Positions 26,613 to 36,429 of a DNA stretch of 64,000 nt are shown piece after piece. A program made the translations under genes and the position numbers. Positions within the stretch are counted from its first letter, which is position 1; the number at the start of each line of letters is the position of its first letter. The notes beneath the pieces were generated by a model. It did no database searches. It was not told where the DNA came from and was given only the letters and a program-made list of their open reading frames with translations. Origin of the DNA: Pantoea eucalypti (GTDB taxonomy: Bacteria > Pseudomonadota > Gammaproteobacteria > Enterobacterales > Enterobacteriaceae); contig NZ_CP045722.1 of assembly GCF_009646115.1 (NCBI RefSeq), forward strand, positions 74,726 to 138,725. The letters run 5' to 3'.

Positions 26613-27806
26613 ATGACTTCTCCGGAAACAACAGCATATTCCCCTCAGCACAACGTCGCTCATTGGGGTGGCGTCTGGGCGATGACGCTTTGCGTATTCG
26701 CGTTGATCGCATCTGAATTTATGCCAGTCAGCCTCTTATCACCGTTATCATGTGATTTGGCGGTCAGTGAAGGTCAGGCCGGACAGGGCATTGCTATCTC
26801 CGGCGCATTGGCGGTGATGACAAGCCTGTTGATCACCCGTATTGCAGGCAATCTCGACCGCAAAATCCTGTTGCTGACGCTGACACTTCTAATGGCGCTA
26901 TCCGGATTGATGGTCGCGATGGCACCCAACTATCTCACCTACATGACTGGCCGGGCGTTGATTGGCGTGGTGATTGGCGGGTTCTGGTCGATGTCAGCTG
27001 CGGTGGCTATCCGGCTGGTCCCCACCGGGCAGGTGCCGCGTGCACTGGCTATTTTTAACGGCGGTAATGCGCTGGCGACAGTTATCGCTGCACCGCTGGG
27101 GAGCTATCTCGGTTCTGTCATCGGCTGGCGTGGCGCTTTTTTCAGCCTGGTGCCGGTGGCCTTGCTCGCCCTGCTCTGGCAAGGAGTTACGCTGCCGTCA
27201 ATGCCCGTCGATAAAGCACGGCAGCGAAGCGCAAACCTCCTGCAGCTGCTGCGTTCACCGCTGGTAACAATAGGTCTTGCCGCCTGCGGACTGCTCTTTA
27301 TGGGGCAATTCACCCTCTTTACCTATCTCCGTCCGTTTCTGGAAACCGTCACGCAGGTTGACGTTTCTACGCTATCGCTGGTGCTGCTGACCATTGGCGT
27401 TGCCGGTTTTATCGGAACACTGATCGTCGGGGTTGTTCTGCAGCGTGGATTTTATCTCACCCTGATGATTATTCCACTGATCATGGCGTCAGTCGCAGGG
27501 CTGCTCATGGTATTCGGTCATCAGCTGTGGCTGGTGGCACCGTTGCTGGGCATCTGGGGACTGGTGGCAACTGCCGCACCCACCGGATGGTGGGCCTGGG
27601 TCGCCAGAACCTTCCCGGATAACGCGGAGACGGGTGGCGGATTAATGGTTGCCATTGTCCAGCTGTCGATTGCTCTGGGATCGACGCTGGGCGGTCTGGC
27701 CTTTGACCATGCAGGCTGGCAGCTCACCTTTGCCATCAGCGCCACATTACTCATCGCTGCCGCTGGACTGGCGTTGATCACTGCGCGCAAAGAAAGCGCC
27801 GCCTGA
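26613..27806 (+). CDS. MFS transporter (DHA1, NepI-like)
   Basis: 397 residues with about 12 membrane segments. The sequence resembles E. coli NepI: SEFMPVSLLSPL in TM1, GQGIAISGALAVMTSLLITR in TM2 and loop, GRALIGVVIGGFWSMSAA in TM4, and GGGLMVAIVQLSIALGSTLGG in TM11. NepI exports purine ribonucleosides; DHA1 homologues transport many other compounds, so I give no substrate. I chose the start at 26613 (MTSPETTA) for its AGGA site; 26583 is also possible. The next gene, a hydrolase, follows after 65 bp and could be cotranscribed. Confidence 0.88.
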   Translation: MTSPETTAYSPQHNVAHWGGVWAMTLCVFALIASEFMPVSLLSPLSCDLAVSEGQAGQGIAISGALAVMTSLLITRIAGNLDRKILLLTLTLLMALSGLMVAMAPNYLTYMTGRALIGVVIGGFWSMSAAVAIRLVPTGQVPRALAIFNGGNALATVIAAPLGSYLGSVIGWRGAFFSLVPVALLALLWQGVTLPSMPVDKARQRSANLLQLLRSPLVTIGLAACGLLFMGQFTLFTYLRPFLETVTQVDVSTLSLVLLTIGVAGFIGTLIVGVVLQRGFYLTLMIIPLIMASVAGLLMVFGHQLWLVAPLLGIWGLVATAAPTGWWAWVARTFPDNAETGGGLMVAIVQLSIALGSTLGGLAFDHAGWQLTFAISATLLIAAAGLALITARKESAA

Positions 27807-27871
27807 TAGCAGATTCATTGTTTAACCGGGCAGCCTGTTGCCCACTTCTCGTCAACCCTGAGGATCCTTTC

Positions 27872-28897
27872 ATGAGAGCATTAACCCTGATGTTTGGACT
27901 GTTGATCAGTTCATTTGCAGCCAGCGCTGCCGATATGTCACGCGGCGCCGACAACTTTTATCAAAGCGATAAAGTGACCCGCGAAAAAGTGACGTTTAAA
28001 AACCAGTATCAGATGGGCGTCACCGGCACCCTGTTCAGACCTAAAGAAGCGAGTAAAACAGCGCGTCTTCCGGCGATAGTGGTGGGGCATCCGATGGGCG
28101 CAGTCAAAGAGCAGAGCGCCAGTCTCTATGCGCAAAAGATGGCTGAGCAGGGCTTTGTTACCCTGGCAATCGATCTCTCATTCTGGGGCGAAAGTGAAGG
28201 CCAGCCACGTAATGCGGTTTCTCCGGATATCTATGCCGAAGACTTCAGTGCCGCAGTCGATTACCTGGGGACACGCGAATTTGTCGACCGCAATCGGATT
28301 GGTGTGCTGGGCATCTGTGGCAGTGGCAGTTTCGTCATCAGCGCGGCAAAGATCGATCCCCGCATGAAAGCGATAGCTACCGTCAGCATGTATGACATGG
28401 GATCAGCCAACCGTAATGCGCTGAATAAAAGCCAGACGCTGGCTCAGCGCAAGCAGATCATTGAAGCAGCAGCACAGCAACGTTATGCGGAATTTACCGG
28501 GGGTAAAATCGCTTACACAGGCGGTACACCACACAAAATTGATGCTGATTCACCGCCAGTTGCTAAAGAGTTTTATGATTTTTACCGGACACCTCGGGGC
28601 GAGTTCACCCCAAAAAGCTCGTCAGCTGCACTAACCACGCACCCGACGCTCACCAGCAATGTGAAGTTCATGAACTTCTATCCGTTCAATGATATTGAGA
28701 CCATCTCTCCGCGCCCAATGCTCTTCATCACCGGTGATAAAGCGCACTCACGCGAGTTCAGTGAAGATGCTTTCCAGCGCGCAGCTCAGCCCAAAGAGCT
28801 GTATATCGTACCTGATGCAGGTCATGTCGACCTTTATGATCGCACTGATCTGATCCCGTTCGCCAAACTGACGGCTTTCTTTAAACAGAATCTGTAA
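27872..28897 (+). CDS. Secreted alpha/beta hydrolase
   Basis: 341 residues with a Sec signal peptide (LTLMFGLLISSFAASA, cleavage about residue 20), so probably periplasmic. The alpha/beta-hydrolase core shows the oxyanion-region motif VVGHPMGAVKEQSA, the nucleophile elbow GICGSGSF (serine nucleophile about residue 153), an acid in MLFITGDKAH and the late catalytic histidine in PDAGHVDLYD. The start at 27872 is backed by GAGGATCC; the frame also opens at 27818. It resembles dienelactone-hydrolase-like COG1073 enzymes; the substrate is unknown. It shares a strand with the MFS gene upstream. Confidence 0.87.
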   Translation: MRALTLMFGLLISSFAASAADMSRGADNFYQSDKVTREKVTFKNQYQMGVTGTLFRPKEASKTARLPAIVVGHPMGAVKEQSASLYAQKMAEQGFVTLAIDLSFWGESEGQPRNAVSPDIYAEDFSAAVDYLGTREFVDRNRIGVLGICGSGSFVISAAKIDPRMKAIATVSMYDMGSANRNALNKSQTLAQRKQIIEAAAQQRYAEFTGGKIAYTGGTPHKIDADSPPVAKEFYDFYRTPRGEFTPKSSSAALTTHPTLTSNVKFMNFYPFNDIETISPRPMLFITGDKAHSREFSEDAFQRAAQPKELYIVPDAGHVDLYDRTDLIPFAKLTAFFKQNL

Positions 28898-28916
28898 TCT
28901 TCTGCTCATCGACTCC

Positions 28917-28946
28917 AGCCCGTCTGCAGAAAACTGCAGACGGGCT
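28917..28946. terminator. Bidirectional terminator between hydrolase and RND pump genes
   Basis: AGCCCGTCTGCAG-AAAA-CTGCAGACGGGCT, a perfect 13-bp stem, sits between two convergent genes. No strong T-run follows on either side, so efficiency is uncertain. Confidence 0.7.
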
Positions 28947-28956
28947 GTCTGCGTGA

Positions 28957-31900
28957 TTAGCCTTTGCGATGGCGGGTCAGATAATGCTTCACCAGCACAA
29001 AGAACAGCGGAACAAAGAACAACGCCAGGACCGTGCCTGCCAGCGTGCCACCGATGATGCCGGTCCCGATGGCAATGCGGCTATTAGCACCCGCACCGGT
29101 TGCCACCGCCAGCGGGATCACGCCAGCAATAAAGGCGAGTGACGTCATCATAATCGGCCGCAAACGGGTTCGTGCTGCCTGCAATGCAGCTGCACTCAGC
29201 GAACTGCCCCGGCGCACTGCATCTTCTGCAAATTCGATGATTAATATCGCGTTTTTAGAGGTCAGTCCGACCGTGGTCAGCAACGCCACCTGGAAATAGA
29301 TATCGTTGCTCAATCCCCGCAGCGCCACTGCCAGCACGGTACCCAACACACCAAGCGGCACCGCCAGCAGCACTGAGAACGGCACCGACCAGCTTTCATA
29401 CAGCGCAGCCAGACAGAGGAAAACCACCAGAATCGAGATCGCATAAAGCGTAGTCGATTGCCCGCCCGCCTGTTTTTCCTGCAGCGAAAGCCCGCTCCAC
29501 GCGCCCGTCGTGCCTGCAGGTAATTGATTAGCCAGCCGCTCAATCGTATTCATGGCATCGCCGGAGCTAAACCCTTCGGCATTCTGACCCTGAATTTCAT
29601 AGGCGGCAGAGCCGTTATAACGATCAAGGCTTTCTGGTCCCATGGTCCACCGGGTCGAGGCAAAGGCCGAGAATGGCGTCATAGTGCCTTCACTGTTCCG
29701 GATGTACCACTTATTCAGATCTGACGGTGCTGAACGATACTGACTGTCGCCCTGCACATAGACCCGCTTCACCCGTCCACGATCGATGAAGTCATTGATA
29801 TAAGCACCACCCCAGGCGCTGGTTAGCGTATCGGTCACATCATCCAAATTCAGTCCCAGCGCCACCGCTTTGCTGGTATCAATGTCAACCTGCAACTGCG
29901 GGGTCTGCGGCAGGATATTCGCCCGCACGCCCGTTAACTCCGGGCTTTGCGCTGCGCGTTGTAATAGCTGATCGCGCAGGTTACCCAATTGTTCACGCGT
30001 GGTGCCACCGCTGGCCAGCAGCTCATAGGTGAAGCCGTTGTTCTGTCCCAGACCTGGCACCGATGGCGGCGTCAGTGCAAAGATCTGCGCATCCCGAATC
30101 GACGCCAGCGCATAGGTCGCGCGTCCGGCAATCGCCTCGGCGGAGTTCTCACTGCCGGGTCGCTGGTCCCAGTTTTTAAGCTTGATAAACGCCATACCGG
30201 CATTCTGCGCAGCACCGCTGAAATTAAAGCCGTTAATGGTGAAGATCACATCAACATTCTGTTTTTCTTCAGTCAGAAACCAGTCAACTATTTGCTGGTT
30301 GACGGCCTCTGTACGACTGGCCGTAGCGCCCGCTGGCAATGTAGCCTGAAGCATGATACTGCCCTGATCTTCGGTCGGCAGGAAACTGCCTGGTAATCGG
30401 GTGAACATCACAAACAGCACCACGCCCATTGCCGCATAAAGCGACACCATGACCAGCGGACGACGCAAGGTGCTGACCACTTTGTGGCGATACTGGCGCT
30501 CGGTGGCGGCATAAAAGCGGTTAAAACCGCCAAAGAAGCCTTTACGATGCGGTGTTGTTGGCCGCAGCAGCATGCCACACAGCGCGGGCGTCAGGGTCAG
30601 CGCCACCACCACGGAGAAGGTCATAGCCGCAATGATGGTGATGGAGAACTGCCGGTAAATCACGCCGGTCGATCCGGCGAAAAACGCCATCGGCAGAAAG
30701 ACTGCCGAGAGCACCAGCGCGATAGCCACCAGCGCGCCGGAGATCTCTTTCATCGACTTTTCCGTTGCCTCTCGTGCCGGCAAACCTTCGTCATGCATGA
30801 TGCGTTCGACGTTCTCGACCACTACGATTGCATCGTCCACCAGCAACCCGATGGCCAGCACCATGGCAAAAAGCGTCAGGGTGTTGATGGTGTAGCCGCA
30901 TAACGCCAGTACACCGAAGGTGCCGAGCAGCACGACCGGCACCGCCAGCGCCGGGATCAGCGTCGCGCGTATGTTCTGCAGGAACAGGTACATCACTACC
31001 ACGACCAGCGCGATCGCTTCGATCAGGGTGATCACCACATCCTCAACGGAGATTTTGATGAAATCGGTGCTGTCGAGCGCATAGGCCACTTCGTAGCCTT
31101 GCGGCATTGAGTGGCGATACTCTTCAACTTTGTTTTTCACCAGCGTCGCGGTGGCCAGCGCATTCGCGCCCGGTGCCAGCATCACCCCGACCCCGGCTGC
31201 AGGATGCCCGTTAAGTCGTGTGGTCATGTCATAGGATTCGCCGCCCAGTTCCACCCGCGCCACATCACCCACCCGCACGATCGCGCCGCTTTTATCACTT
31301 TTGACGATGATATTGCGGAACTGCTCTGGCGTCTGCAGTCGCGACTGCGCTCTGACCGTGGCGGTGAGTTGCTGATTATCGGGTGATGGCAGGCCGCCGA
31401 TTTTACCGGCTGAGACCTGAATGTTTTGCGAGCGTATCGCCGCCGACACGTCAGACGGCTGCAACGCATAAGCGTTTAGTTTGAAAGGATCGAGCCAGAT
31501 GCGCATCGCGTACTGACCGCCGAACACCTGGATGTCGCCGACCCCTTCGGTCCTGGCCAGCGGCTCCTGCATATTACTGACCAGCCAGTCACCGATATCT
31601 GTGCTGTTGCTTTTACCCGTGGTGTCATACAGCCCCATCACCAGCAGAAAATTTGACTGCGATTTCGTCACGGTGACACCAAGCTGCTGCACCTCGCTGG
31701 GCAGACGGGAAAGCGCCTGCTGCACCTTATTCTGTACCTGCACCTGAGCGGTGTCGGGATCCGTGCCCTGGCTGAACGTTACAGTGACTGACACGTTCCC
31801 CTGCGAGCTGCTGCTGGAGGTGAAATAGAGCAGGTTATCCAGCCCGGTCAATTGCTGTTCAATCACCTGCGTGACGCTGTTCTCCAGCGTTTCCGCTGAC

Positions 31901-32058
31901 GCCCCGGTGTAAGTTGCGCTGATATTCACTGAGGGCGGTGCAACATCGGGATACTGTTCTACCGGTAACAGGGTGATAGAGAGTGCGCCAAGCAGCATAA
32001 TTAAAATGGCAACAACCCATGCAAAGACGGGACGATAAATAAAAAAACGAGAAAACAT
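28957..32058 (-). CDS. RND multidrug efflux permease (AcrB/MexB type, orphan)
   Basis: 1033 residues, the size of HAE1-family RND pumps. Twelve membrane segments are suggested by the layout, with the proton-relay aspartates in LVDDAIVVVENVER (TM4, about residues 405-408) and the typical C-terminal TM11-12 region GTGIIGGTLAGTVLALFFVPLFFV. The porter-domain motifs GNVSVTVTFSQGTDPDTAQVQ and DSTDFIKISVEDVV agree with AcrB. It exports drugs and toxic compounds together with an outer-membrane channel. No membrane fusion protein or regulator is adjacent, unlike acrAB; it may use host AcrA and TolC, as AcrD does. Confidence 0.95.
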   Translation of the reverse strand: MFSRFFIYRPVFAWVVAILIMLLGALSITLLPVEQYPDVAPPSVNISATYTGASAETLENSVTQVIEQQLTGLDNLLYFTSSSSSQGNVSVTVTFSQGTDPDTAQVQVQNKVQQALSRLPSEVQQLGVTVTKSQSNFLLVMGLYDTTGKSNSTDIGDWLVSNMQEPLARTEGVGDIQVFGGQYAMRIWLDPFKLNAYALQPSDVSAAIRSQNIQVSAGKIGGLPSPDNQQLTATVRAQSRLQTPEQFRNIIVKSDKSGAIVRVGDVARVELGGESYDMTTRLNGHPAAGVGVMLAPGANALATATLVKNKVEEYRHSMPQGYEVAYALDSTDFIKISVEDVVITLIEAIALVVVVMYLFLQNIRATLIPALAVPVVLLGTFGVLALCGYTINTLTLFAMVLAIGLLVDDAIVVVENVERIMHDEGLPAREATEKSMKEISGALVAIALVLSAVFLPMAFFAGSTGVIYRQFSITIIAAMTFSVVVALTLTPALCGMLLRPTTPHRKGFFGGFNRFYAATERQYRHKVVSTLRRPLVMVSLYAAMGVVLFVMFTRLPGSFLPTEDQGSIMLQATLPAGATASRTEAVNQQIVDWFLTEEKQNVDVIFTINGFNFSGAAQNAGMAFIKLKNWDQRPGSENSAEAIAGRATYALASIRDAQIFALTPPSVPGLGQNNGFTYELLASGGTTREQLGNLRDQLLQRAAQSPELTGVRANILPQTPQLQVDIDTSKAVALGLNLDDVTDTLTSAWGGAYINDFIDRGRVKRVYVQGDSQYRSAPSDLNKWYIRNSEGTMTPFSAFASTRWTMGPESLDRYNGSAAYEIQGQNAEGFSSGDAMNTIERLANQLPAGTTGAWSGLSLQEKQAGGQSTTLYAISILVVFLCLAALYESWSVPFSVLLAVPLGVLGTVLAVALRGLSNDIYFQVALLTTVGLTSKNAILIIEFAEDAVRRGSSLSAAALQAARTRLRPIMMTSLAFIAGVIPLAVATGAGANSRIAIGTGIIGGTLAGTVLALFFVPLFFVLVKHYLTRHRKG

Positions 32059-32554
32059 CAGCGGGATCTCTTCCTTTGGGCGGGGGCAAGACCTGCATTC
32101 CTGCGGGCCAACAAACTGCGTTGATTATAGGTTGTACCTTTCGGATAAACATCCTGACATTACCTTTTCTTACACCAGGCTGAATGCAGCGATATTTTGC
32201 CCCTTAGCTGCTGACAAGCCAGGTTAGCGCTGGCAGGATGGTGATTCTCTGAGCTGATCTGAGCAGCCGGGTAAAACCGTCGCTTTTATGCCGGACTGGA
32301 GATGATGAACTGCGGCGGGTAAAACGCTGACAGAGAGGAAAGCAAGACGCATGCAAAGGGATGATTATCAGGCTGGCGGTGGAGCTTAAGCGCATAAAGA
32401 TTAAAAACAGGCCTCGTTAGCCAGGTGGCATAGTCATACCGGATTGTATCGCTTCCCTTCCCGCGGAACACGATGATTTCTCCTTCGGTTCCGTTGTGGG
32501 ATATATTAGCTGCACTCTCGTGACATTTACTCTGAATAACAGGTATTCCCGGCA
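32059..32554. other. Divergent intergenic region, RND pump and yajD
   Basis: About 500 bp without a gene I can support. A 108-codon frame at 32286-32612 on the minus strand overlaps the yajD start and shows no recognisable sequence. Promoters of both genes are expected here. Confidence 0.5.
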
Positions 32555-32902
32555 ATGGCTCTGATCCCCAAAAACTATACGCGGCTGGAAGGCGGCTATC
32601 GTGAGAAAGCACTTAAAATCTATCCATGGGTGTGTGGACGCTGCTCACGCGAGTTTGTCTATTCAAACCTGCGCGAGCTGACGGTTCACCATATCGATCA
32701 CGACCACACCAACAATCCGGAAGATGGCAGTAACTGGGAATTGCTGTGTCTCTATTGTCATGACCATGAGCACTCAAAGTACACCGAGGCTGACCAGTAT
32801 GGCACCCGCGTAGTGGCAGGCGAGGATGCACAAAAAGATGTCGGTGAGGCTACCTACAACCCCTTTGCTGACCTGAAGTCGATGCTGAATAAGAAGAAGT
32901 AA
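32555..32902 (+). CDS. yajD: YajD family HNH nuclease
   Basis: 115 residues, nearly identical in layout to E. coli YajD. The HNH signature is in LTVHHIDHDHTNNPEDGSNWELLCLYCHDHEH: histidine pair, central Asn and final histidine. Two CxxC pairs (CGRCSREF and LCLYCHDH) supply a zinc site. YajD is a small HNH endonuclease-like protein of unclear biological role. The chromosomal copy is normally adjacent to other genes, so this plasmid copy may be a duplicate or a relocation. It stands alone. Confidence 0.95.
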   Translation: MALIPKNYTRLEGGYREKALKIYPWVCGRCSREFVYSNLRELTVHHIDHDHTNNPEDGSNWELLCLYCHDHEHSKYTEADQYGTRVVAGEDAQKDVGEATYNPFADLKSMLNKKK

Positions 32903-33075
32903 TGGCTTAACTGTCAGGCTGGCCGATCGGCCCGACAGTCTCGCTTCCCGAAGAGGATCTCAACGTCTGGCCGCGGCCACAACGCACCGTAGTCCGTCAT
33001 GCCAGATGCCACCCTCACCAGACTCCGCGCGATATGAATCCTGTACCAGCCGGTTATTTCAGATTTTGATATCCG

Positions 33076-33519
33076 TCATGACCGGGTGAACCGTACATCA
33101 ATCCCCCCCTCACCGACACTCTTTTTGAGGCTACCTGTCGACAGCATCTTTCCTATCGGCGTGTAACTATAGGAGGTCTGGAATGTCTCGTAAAAAAGCA
33201 CCAGCGTCTTATTGCCATACAGCATCACATCGCCCTGCTGGATCGTGCCGGGTTTATGCGGATCGTTTTTAAGGGCAGCAGGCAGGTCTGCAAACTTCTC
33301 GTTGCCGTTCAGCTCCTCCATCGTCATGGTGAGCGGAAGTTGCTGTAAAAATGCTTTCGCGGTGGGGTTATCCGCCAGCGCAATCTCATACGACTGATGG
33401 TTGATCGTCATAATAATCTTCATGGGACGCAGCTCTCCAGCCCGATCCGGGCCACTGGCTTTAACGGGCATCAGACTATAAGTGGAAAGTAAAACCAGCA
33501 AAAGTAAGGCTCTTTTCAT
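33076..33519 (-). CDS. Secreted cyclophilin-like fold protein
   Basis: 147 residues from ATG 33519, which is preceded by GGAGAGCAACCTT. The N-terminal signal peptide (MKRALLLLVLLSTYSLMPVKA) directs it to the periplasm. The mature part KIIMTINHQSYEIALADNPTAKAFLQQLPLTMTM... followed by LPGT-like PGTIQQGDVMLYGNKTLVLFYE matches the cyclophilin-like domain (Pfam Cyclophil_like2 type), in which the fold is kept but peptidyl-prolyl isomerase activity is not established. No partner gene is evident. Confidence 0.82.
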   Translation of the reverse strand: MKRALLLLVLLSTYSLMPVKASGPDRAGELRPMKIIMTINHQSYEIALADNPTAKAFLQQLPLTMTMEELNGNEKFADLPAALKNDPHKPGTIQQGDVMLYGNKTLVLFYETFQTSYSYTPIGKMLSTGSLKKSVGEGGIDVRFTRS

Positions 33520-33859
33520 AAGGTTGCTCTCCGGATTATGGTGCATCTATTCAGACATGGCGTGCGTTACTGCAATCGCCGTCCAGCCATAATAAACGGG
33601 CTCACTTACCCGCCGTTGCCTGATGGTAAAGATTTATCCTTCCTCCTTTCCCTGCCTCATCATCCTGTCGGCGGAACTCGGGCGCAGCTTACTCTGCAAC
33701 AGCCCGGATGCGCTGCGCTTCATCTGATGTGCGGCTTACGTTTCGGGCTGTCGAAACATTTTGAGAAATAATTTCCCTGAATTACAGCCAGTTTCCACGT
33801 TGTTGCCACTGTTTCTGTACCAGGCTTATCGGATAACAATAGAGACACTGTGGAGCATT
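33520..33859. other. Intergenic region before the YdeP-like gene
   Basis: About 340 bp between divergent genes. A GC-rich stretch near 33640-33760 contains no convincing frame. Nothing recognised. Confidence 0.5.
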
Positions 33860-36187
33860 ATGAAAGAGCAAAATCGCACAAATGGCATCGCTCCTTATGG
33901 GGGGGCTGCCGGTGGCTGGGGCGCACTTAAGGCAGTTGCGGATGCGATCCGCGGCCAGATGTCAGTAAAGCAGGATGTGATCGCCCTGTTTAAAGTCAAC
34001 CAGCCGCAGGGCTTCGACTGTCCGGGATGCGCCTGGCCCGACCCGCAACATGCTTCCTCCTTTGAGTTCTGCGAAAACGGCGCAAAAGCCGTCTCGTGGG
34101 AAGCGACCAGCAAGCGCACCACGCCAGAGTTCTTTGCGGCTCATACCGTGACTGAACTGTGGGAGCGCAGCGCACTCCATCTGGAGGGCGAAGGACGGCT
34201 GACCCATCCGATGAAGTACGATGCCGCTACCGACACCTATCAGCCTATTGAATGGGATACGGCATTCCGGGAAATTGGTGAGCATCTGCGCAGCTATGAC
34301 GATCCGGACAGCGTGGAGTTTTATACCTCGGGTCGCGCCTCGAATGAAGCGGCGTTCCTGTGGCAGCTTTTCGCCCGCGAATATGGCACCAATAACTTCC
34401 CCGATTGCTCAAATATGTGTCACGAACCGACCAGCGTCGGGCTGCCGGAATCAATTGGTGTCGGCAAAGGCACGGTAGAACTGGAAGATTTTGATCACTG
34501 CGACCTGGTGCTTTGTATCGGCCACAACCCAGGTACCAACCATCCGCGCATGCTGGGCACGCTGCGTGAAGTCTCTAAACGCGGTGCGACTATCGTGGCG
34601 ATCAACCCGCTGCGTGAACGCGGACTGGAGCGTTTTACTTCACCGCAGAGCCCGATTGAGATGCTGTCAATGAGCTCCACTGAGCTGGCATCGACCTACT
34701 ACAAAGTGCGGGTAGGCGGCGACGCGGCGATGCTGAAAGGGGTGATGAAGATCCTGCTCACTATGCACGAGGAGGCGCTGAGCAAAGGCGAACCCGGCGT
34801 CATTGATGAAGCCTTTATCACTGAACACACTGAAGGTTTTGACGCCCTGAAAGCCGACCTGGAGAGTACCGACTGGGAGCATATTCTGAACGTCTCCGGC
34901 ATGGCGCGCGAAGAGATCCAGCATATCGCCCGGCTCTACGCCAGTGCTGAACGCACCATCATCTGTTACGGCATGGGGATTACCCAGCACCAGTATGGCA
35001 CCCAGAACGTGCAGCAAATTGCCAACCTGCTGCTGATGCGCGGCAACATCGGTAAGCCTGGCGCAGGTATTTGTCCGTTACGCGGTCACTCCAATGTGCA
35101 GGGCGATCGCACGGTGGGCATCACGGAGATCCCGCCGCAGTCGCTGCTGGATGGCATAGAGAAGGTGTTTGGGTTCCACCCGCCGCAGAAGCATGGTCAC
35201 GGCGCAGTTGAGGCGATTAAGGCGATGCGCGACGGCAAAGCTAAAGCGCTGCTCTGTCTGGGCGGCAATCTGGCAGAGGCGATTTCCGACCCACAGGTCA
35301 CGTTCCCGGCGATGCGCAAACTGGATCTGGTGGTGCATATGGCCACCAAACTCAACCGCTCACACCTGTTACTCGGTAAGCACAACTATCTGCTACCAGT
35401 ACTGGGGCGTACTGAAAGCGATGTTCAGGCTACCGGTGTTCAAAGCGTGACTGTTGAAGATTCAATGTCGATGGTGCATGCCTCACGCGGCTCGCTGGAC
35501 CCGGCTTCGCCTCATCTCAAATCTGAACCGGCGCTGGTGGCCTCCCTTGCCAGGGCAACTCTGCCAGACAGCGTGGTTGACTGGTCAGCCATGGCGGCCG
35601 ATTACAGCCGCATCCGTGATGCCATTGAAGCGGTGTTCCCGGCGTTTGAAAACTTCAATGAGAGGATTAAGCATCCGGGAGGATTCCGGCTTCATAACGC
35701 TGCGTCAGAACGCGTCTGGCTGACGCCATCTGGCCGTGCTCAGTTTAAGGTGATGCAGGGCATCAATGAAGATCCCCGCTCGCTGAAATGCCATGATCTG
35801 GTACTCACCACCCTGCGCAGTCACGACCAGTATAACACCACGCTGTACGGCCTGAATGACCGCTATCGGGGCGTGACGGGCCGGCGTGACGTGCTATTTA
35901 TCAATGCTGAAGAGGCGGAAAAACGCCAGCTGCGGGTCGGTGACCGTGTCGATCTGATGGCGCTGGACCCGGATGGCAATCCCACTTCTCGCCAGATGAA
36001 AAACCTGACTATCGTGATTATCGATATGGCCTCAGGTTCGGTTGGCGCTTACTATCCGGAAGCGAATGTGATGGTTCCGCTCGACAGCCACGATACCAAA
36101 AGCGGTATCCCCGCTTATAAAAGCATTCCTATCTCCATGACGCGCGTCACCGACGAGACGCAGATGACCTCAGGCGTTCTACGCTAA
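33860..36187 (+). CDS. FdhF/YdeP family molybdopterin oxidoreductase
   Basis: 775 residues, aligned along its length with E. coli YdeP (759). N-terminal [12 protein letters not shown] and [11 protein letters not shown], then [58 protein letters not shown] and [22 protein letters not shown] segments bind the bis-molybdopterin-guanine-dinucleotide cofactor. I chose the ATG at 33860 (MKEQNRTN) with GGAG upstream; the frame opens earlier at 33761. In E. coli YdeP contributes to acid resistance and its substrate is unknown. A strong terminator follows, so it is transcribed alone. Cytoplasmic: there is no Tat signal. Confidence 0.92.
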   Translation: MKEQNRTNGIAPYGGAAGGWGALKAVADAIRGQMSVKQDVIALFKVNQPQGFDCPGCAWPDPQHASSFEFCENGAKAVSWEATSKRTTPEFFAAHTVTELWERSALHLEGEGRLTHPMKYDAATDTYQPIEWDTAFREIGEHLRSYDDPDSVEFYTSGRASNEAAFLWQLFAREYGTNNFPDCSNMCHEPTSVGLPESIGVGKGTVELEDFDHCDLVLCIGHNPGTNHPRMLGTLREVSKRGATIVAINPLRERGLERFTSPQSPIEMLSMSSTELASTYYKVRVGGDAAMLKGVMKILLTMHEEALSKGEPGVIDEAFITEHTEGFDALKADLESTDWEHILNVSGMAREEIQHIARLYASAERTIICYGMGITQHQYGTQNVQQIANLLLMRGNIGKPGAGICPLRGHSNVQGDRTVGITEIPPQSLLDGIEKVFGFHPPQKHGHGAVEAIKAMRDGKAKALLCLGGNLAEAISDPQVTFPAMRKLDLVVHMATKLNRSHLLLGKHNYLLPVLGRTESDVQATGVQSVTVEDSMSMVHASRGSLDPASPHLKSEPALVASLARATLPDSVVDWSAMAADYSRIRDAIEAVFPAFENFNERIKHPGGFRLHNAASERVWLTPSGRAQFKVMQGINEDPRSLKCHDLVLTTLRSHDQYNTTLYGLNDRYRGVTGRRDVLFINAEEAEKRQLRVGDRVDLMALDPDGNPTSRQMKNLTIVIIDMASGSVGAYYPEANVMVPLDSHDTKSGIPAYKSIPISMTRVTDETQMTSGVLR

Positions 36188-36216
36188 TCGGACATGTCAG
36201 AATATGAATGTTGTCA

Positions 36217-36250
36217 GCGTGGCCGGTGCACCGGTCACGCTTTTTTGTTT
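36217..36250 (+). terminator. Terminator of the YdeP-like gene
   Basis: GCGTGGCCGG-TGCA-CCGGTCACGC stem (one mismatch) followed by TTTTTTGTTTTT. Confidence 0.92.
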
Positions 36251-36429
36251 TTCCGCCCTGCAGAGATGTTTTTGCTCATCCTTTCTCTCTGCTTTATCCC
36301 CGTTAAAGCACCTGGCGTGAAGTAACCCTGACGGCAGCATCGTATACACTACAGTGCTGAAAACGGCTCTATAAACCCTTGTCTCTTTTTTGCCTGCGCG
36401 GATATTCAGCGCCCTACCGGAAAAATGCC

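Noticed and set aside
32286..32612. 108-codon minus-strand frame overlapping the yajD start
   Set aside because: It overlaps the well-supported yajD coding start on the other strand, and I see no family signature.
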